Of a stretch of DNA of 64,000 nucleotides, positions 58,741-64,000 are shown in pieces. The notes under the pieces are model-generated. The model searched no databases. It was not told where the DNA came from and worked only from the letters and a program-made list of their open reading frames with translations. Origin of the DNA: Bolinopsis microptera (Eukaryota > Ctenophora > Tentaculata > Lobata > Bolinopsidae); contig NC_087073.1 in NCBI RefSeq assembly GCF_026151205.1, positions 16,139,837 through 16,203,836 on the forward strand, written 5' to 3'. Position 1 is the stretch's first letter. Each line of letters begins with the position of its first letter. The position numbers were made by a program, and so were the translations under genes.

Positions 58741-58994
58741 CCGCTGTAGTCGAAAATTTTATTAAAGGACACTATAAGGGAGCGAATTTATCGTTCGAAT
58801 TTATCGGTCATCGCTAGTCAATGGTCAAACAATCCAACAAATATGCTTTAGTTCCCGAACCCTGCTTCACTGAAAATATATGAATTACACATTTGAATCA
58901 TTTCGGTAAATGTCAGGTCCCTCATCGTCTCATTTGATAGATCTGTTCAAATTGAAGTTTTTACGTATGAAAGAATTGTGATAAATAAAAAAGG

Positions 58995-59172
58995 AAATTT
59001 GTGCTGGATGAAATTGGTAAAATGACATAATCTATCAAATGACTCAACACTTGGGACGTTGAGTGTAGATTTAACCTGAGTTACAAATGTGAATAAATGG
59101 ATATAGGTTGGAAAAACGTTAGAATTATTATTCATTATTATTATCGTTATATAAAAATATTATATAACAATT
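58995..59172. repeat. Direct repeat, left member (about 175 bp)
   Basis: Shares about three quarters of its bases with 60070-60241, including CAAATGACTCAACACTTGGG and AATAAATGGATAT. The pair encloses a heptamer array and a 72-codon reading frame. Confidence 0.75.
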
Positions 59173-59403
59173 GATTAATATCTATAAATAGATAGGAAGA
59201 AGTCACTGAACCGGTTGGATTAAATGAAATGTGACGGACCTTTCTGATCATAGAGAGAGATATGGATGTATGATAGTATGATGCAAGTTCTGTAAATAGG
59301 GTTACGAACAAAATATAAATGTAAATTGTAAATAAATAAATCAAATCACATAAAAAATGAAACGCAATCAAAATATAATCATTACACGAAATATACAATG
59401 ACA

Positions 59404-59595
59404 GAAGATAAAAGATAAAAGATAAAAGATAAAAGATAAAAGATAAAAGATAAAAGATAAAAGATAAAAGATAAAAGATAAAAGATAAAAGATAAAAGAT
59501 AAAAGATAAAAGATAAAAGATAAAAGATAAAAGATAAAAGATAAAAGATAAAAGATAAAAGATAAAAGATAAAAGATAAAAGATAAAAGATAAAG
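59404..59595. repeat. (AAAAGAT)n heptamer array, about 27 copies
   Basis: Almost perfect seven-base repeat. All three minus frames over it stay open and give a Leu/Phe/Tyr-rich periodic peptide, which is an artefact. Confidence 0.95.
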
Positions 59596-59661
59596 AACAG
59601 AATGACATAATAAAATAAAATCTCTGACATAATGAAATAAAATCATAAATAATAAATAAAA

Positions 59662-59880
59662 TCACTTCCGCTTACTCCTTCTTTTACCCTTCCCGCTAAA
59701 ATCAGGTTCATTAAGATAAATCTTGATAAAATCTTCGTTGTCTTTTTTGAAATCGTCGTAATTTTCTAAAGTCTCAAGGATGGTGGAGACTATTACCAAT
59801 GACTGTTGTACAGTCTCACCATCCTTTGGGAAGTATAATTTCTCCTCTCCATCTGAATGTTGTAGATGTCGTTTACTCAT
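59662..59880 (-). CDS. Hypothetical 72-residue basic-ended protein
   Basis: Starts MSKRHLQHSDGEEKLYFPKD and ends SGKGKRRSKRK, a possible nuclear localisation signal. The middle (VQQSLVIVSTILETLENYDD) could be helical. Composition looks like a real protein, unlike the surrounding AT-rich frames. It lies between two direct repeats and next to a PIF1 helicase remnant, so it may belong to a mobile element. No homology recognised. An exon-like frame just upstream (60036 to 59984, MSMTVKVIDGKACMSYFI) has a good donor but its phase does not fit this one. Confidence 0.35.
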   Translation of the reverse strand: MSKRHLQHSDGEEKLYFPKDGETVQQSLVIVSTILETLENYDDFKKDNEDFIKIYLNEPDFSGKGKRRSKRK

Positions 59881-60069
59881 TGTCTTAAATTAGTAAATAG
59901 TCTTAAATATAGATATCTATATTATATCTATATAAAGTTCAATCACAAAGTTTATGAAATCATTTATGATACAAAAACTTACCAATAAAATAGGACATAC
60001 ACGCCTTTCCATCTATCACTTTCACTGTCATCGACATGTTATTCTCTGATCGAAAAAAGGACATTTTTG

Positions 60070-60241
60070 CTGAATAGTATGGGGAAAATGAAATATTTTA
60101 TCAAAATCAAATGACTCAACACTTGGGAAGTTGAGCGTAGATCCTAAATCAAATAGGTTAATAAATGGATATTTACGTAGGTTGACAAAACGTTAATTCA
60201 AAATTATTATCATTATATGAAATTATTATATGAAAATTGAT
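60070..60241. repeat. Direct repeat, right member (about 170 bp)
   Basis: The partner of 58995-59172 in the same orientation; it ends within a few bases of the PIF1 remnant. Confidence 0.75.
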
Positions 60242-60243
60242 TG

Positions 60244-60600
60244 CTATGAAAATAAGTAATAGCTAGTTATGAAGAAAATCCTTGAACACGGGATTCTTTG
60301 CAATATTGCCCCGACTTGACTGCACCAAGATATCCTTAGATGGGATCTCTTCAGTATGGATGAGGAAATACCGTTTCTACCTTGACCCGGAACTATTGGG
60401 AGGCACTGTTTGAAGTCCCCCGACATTACCACAGGTATCCCACCGAATGGTTTGCACACTTTCCTTATGTCCTGGAGAGTACGATCGACTGCCTCAATGA
60501 CCATTTTGTTTAGAAATAGAATCGTAACTTCATCTATGATGATAATATGCGTATTGCATAGGAGATCTGAAAGGCTTGTTCCTCTGTTGATGTTACACAT
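60244..60600 (-). pseudogene. PIF1-type helicase fragment of an autonomous Helitron
   Basis: About 100 residues match the core of Helitron PIF1 helicases: the start CNINRGTSLSDLLCNTHIII, Walker B IIIIDEVTI, then DRTLQDIRKVCKPFGGIPVV and motif III VVMSGDFKQCLPIVPG. The rest of the helicase and the Rep nuclease are missing. In autonomous elements this helicase unwinds DNA during rolling-circle transposition. Its upstream side abuts the 3' end of Helitron copy C on the same strand, so copy C either landed in an older autonomous Helitron or was fused to it. Confidence 0.8.
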
Positions 60601-60601
60601 G

Positions 60602-61213
60602 AAGAAACCCGCTAGTCGAAAGCTTTGTTCGAGGAAATTTTAAAAATCAGTTATGTTTTAATTTCTCTTCATCATATAGCTCTGTTATACTGTAGACATA
60701 ATGGAATTTATCTAACAATGGCGACAGCGTTGTTAGTATTCGGATTCCCAAAACGATACTTTTTACCGCATCAAAAAATACCAGTCACAACCAAAGTTAT
60801 GAATATAAGTCATAGCGTGAGCGTAAATGTGAGCTAGTTTTGAAATTATGACGTAGCATACAGCATAACAACGCGCGTAGTTAAGATGTTTTTGCTCGCG
60901 CACGTGCATTTTAACGTTGCTACGCAACAGCGCAGTAAACCTTTGCTAAAATAACGACATTATTCTAACGGTTATTTTACCTCACTTCCGACGTTAATTA
61001 TAAAAAATCTAAAGCCTAAATCAAAATTCTAAGAATGCTATAGCCTATTCCTATCCTTTTTCTACAACCCTGCTAAAAATGGCGAGGTTTCAACTCCATT
61101 TGCGAGCTGGGTTTGGCATCACCAGAGGGTCATTTTGAGGTCGATTTTCGGTGTTTTTTCTTCTATGTCCCCGTTGCCGGGGAAATTTCGTCAAGTTTAA
61201 AATATAATATAGA
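60602..61213 (-). mobile_element. Non-autonomous Helitron, copy C (about 610 bp)
   Basis: Nearly identical to copy A. The TC end at 61213 is followed by T on the plus strand, as expected for A|T insertion. The other end reads GAAACCCGCTAGTCG and lacks the terminal CTAG seen in A and B; it joins the PIF1 remnant directly. Confidence 0.8.
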
Positions 61214-61506
61214 TATATATATGATATTAACACGGGCTTTCTACTTCTAGTTTGTTTATAAAACCAGCTTACTGTACTTCAAGCTTTCAAGAGTCCTAAG
61301 AGTATAGTAGGAATCCTAGGGTGTTCTAATTAAGTAATTGGTAATTTAGCAAACTCCTGGTTTGTGGGATGTTGATAATGCACTGAACCCAAATGAACAC
61401 TCACATTTTGAACTAAGATTTAATCAAAGAACAAACATTTACACAAATATTGTGAAAAAGATTCTGATCACATCAGGGTGATATAGTTGAAAAGTTTTTA
61501 CTTAGT

Positions 61507-63347
<1,841 letters not shown>

Positions 63348-63435
63348 GATTATTATAGTCAAGAGTTGGCTTCGGAGTAACGATACGAGACTAACAAAAT
63401 TTCAGCAGAATGAATGTGAAGCGATAATCGGACAA

Positions 63436-63441
63436 TTTATA
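63436..63441 (-). promoter_or_regulatory. TATA-like box of alpha-tubulin
   Basis: TATAAA on the minus strand, about 90 bp upstream of the ATG. This distance allows a short leader. Confidence 0.5.
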
Positions 63442-64000
63442 TGCAATGATCGTTGACAAATTGTCTTTATTGTTCCCGGGGTAACGTGCACTTGTACAGC
63501 TAAAGTTTGTTTTTGCTTGCTGTTACCAAGCTGATTCATTCTCAGCATGCATTCGTAGACTTCAAGTAATGTCAACAAATGTAGCAGTCATGCATCACAA
63601 TCCCGCCCCAATACGAGTATTGAGTCTGTGCTTGACTGATCAAGCGATTTGCGAGTTAAAACATTTTGATGGGAAGCATGTGATTGCAACTGCACGAGAC
63701 AATCTATCAGTTAGCTTTTGGAAAAGATATCGTAAAGCTTCGACTTTGAGGCTGTAAACTTAGGTTATAGTCAATTGTATATCAAAGTACTTAAAGTAAG
63801 TATATTCCCTAGCTATACAATTTTGTGGCGTACAATTTTTCTTTTAAAATAATCAAAATTGGTATCAAAATCATTAGGCTGATGATTCTAGGCAATAATT
63901 GCTTGAAATGAGAATTTTGTATGGTCATCCCCGTCTCATCGCTTACTAGTTAATTGTTCTGAGATTACATACATTAACAAGTAGTCTAGTCTCATGTGAG
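63442..64000. other. Upstream flank of alpha-tubulin
   Basis: No gene recognised. A plus-strand frame at 63569-63757 (MSTNVAVMHHNPAPIRVLSL) is open for 62 codons with no known motif. Confidence 0.4.

Noticed and set aside
59147-59665. Long minus-strand Leu/Phe/Tyr/Ser-rich frames
   Set aside because: All three frames are open over the (AAAAGAT)n array; no protein is implied.
59984-60036. Upstream exon for the 72-residue frame at 59662-59880
   Set aside because: The donor phase (1) has no matching acceptor that keeps the downstream frame open.

Overview
The window is nuclear DNA of an invertebrate animal. It is AT-rich, its genes have spliced introns with GT-AG borders, and it holds metazoan proteins (a JAK-family kinase, NPLOC4, C1orf43/NICE-3, BRI3BP/TMEM109, LLPH, alpha-tubulin, rhodopsin-like receptors). 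Mobile DNA of many kinds fills the rest: CR1-like LINEs, a tRNA-headed SINE, Helitrons, several MITE families and microsatellites. The phylum cannot be fixed from this sequence. Short genes, low-copy introns and ShKT-type secreted proteins fit a marine invertebrate, but nothing excludes other groups.

Layout. 1-3.6 kb: a JAK homologue on the minus strand, running off the left edge. 3.7-24.8 kb: a gene-poor block with a MITE in the 5' intron of JAK, a 119-bp satellite, a hAT-like element with 60-bp repeats, several perfect palindromes, one LINE inserted inside another, a third LINE remnant with a heptamer tail, and a 0.7-kb TIR element. 25.2-32.5 kb: a compact plus-strand gene group, namely intronless NPLOC4, a five-exon BRI3BP/TMEM109-like gene and a two-exon LLPH. 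34.9-40.3 kb: a 2.3-kb tandem duplication carrying two copies of an orphan seven-helix receptor; one copy is intact and one carries a frameshift. 42.2-45.8 kb: two small secreted cysteine-rich genes on the minus strand, visible only after splicing. One has an ShKT domain, and every intron in both is phase 1. 46.8-51.7 kb: six-exon C1orf43 homologue on the plus strand with a 51-bp minisatellite in its last intron. 52-61.2 kb: nested MITEs, Helitron copies and a PIF1 helicase remnant. 61.5-63.3 kb: a complete four-exon alpha-tubulin gene on the minus strand.

The genes do not form a pathway. They are ordinary housekeeping and signalling genes between transposon-rich stretches. The most novel content is the pair of spliced cysteine-rich secreted genes, the receptor duplication, a roughly 79-bp MITE family with clear 8-9 bp target duplications (including nested insertions and one empty site), and a run of near-spacerless perfect palindromes that look like local inverted duplications. 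No retroviral, LTR or capsid-bearing element was recognised.
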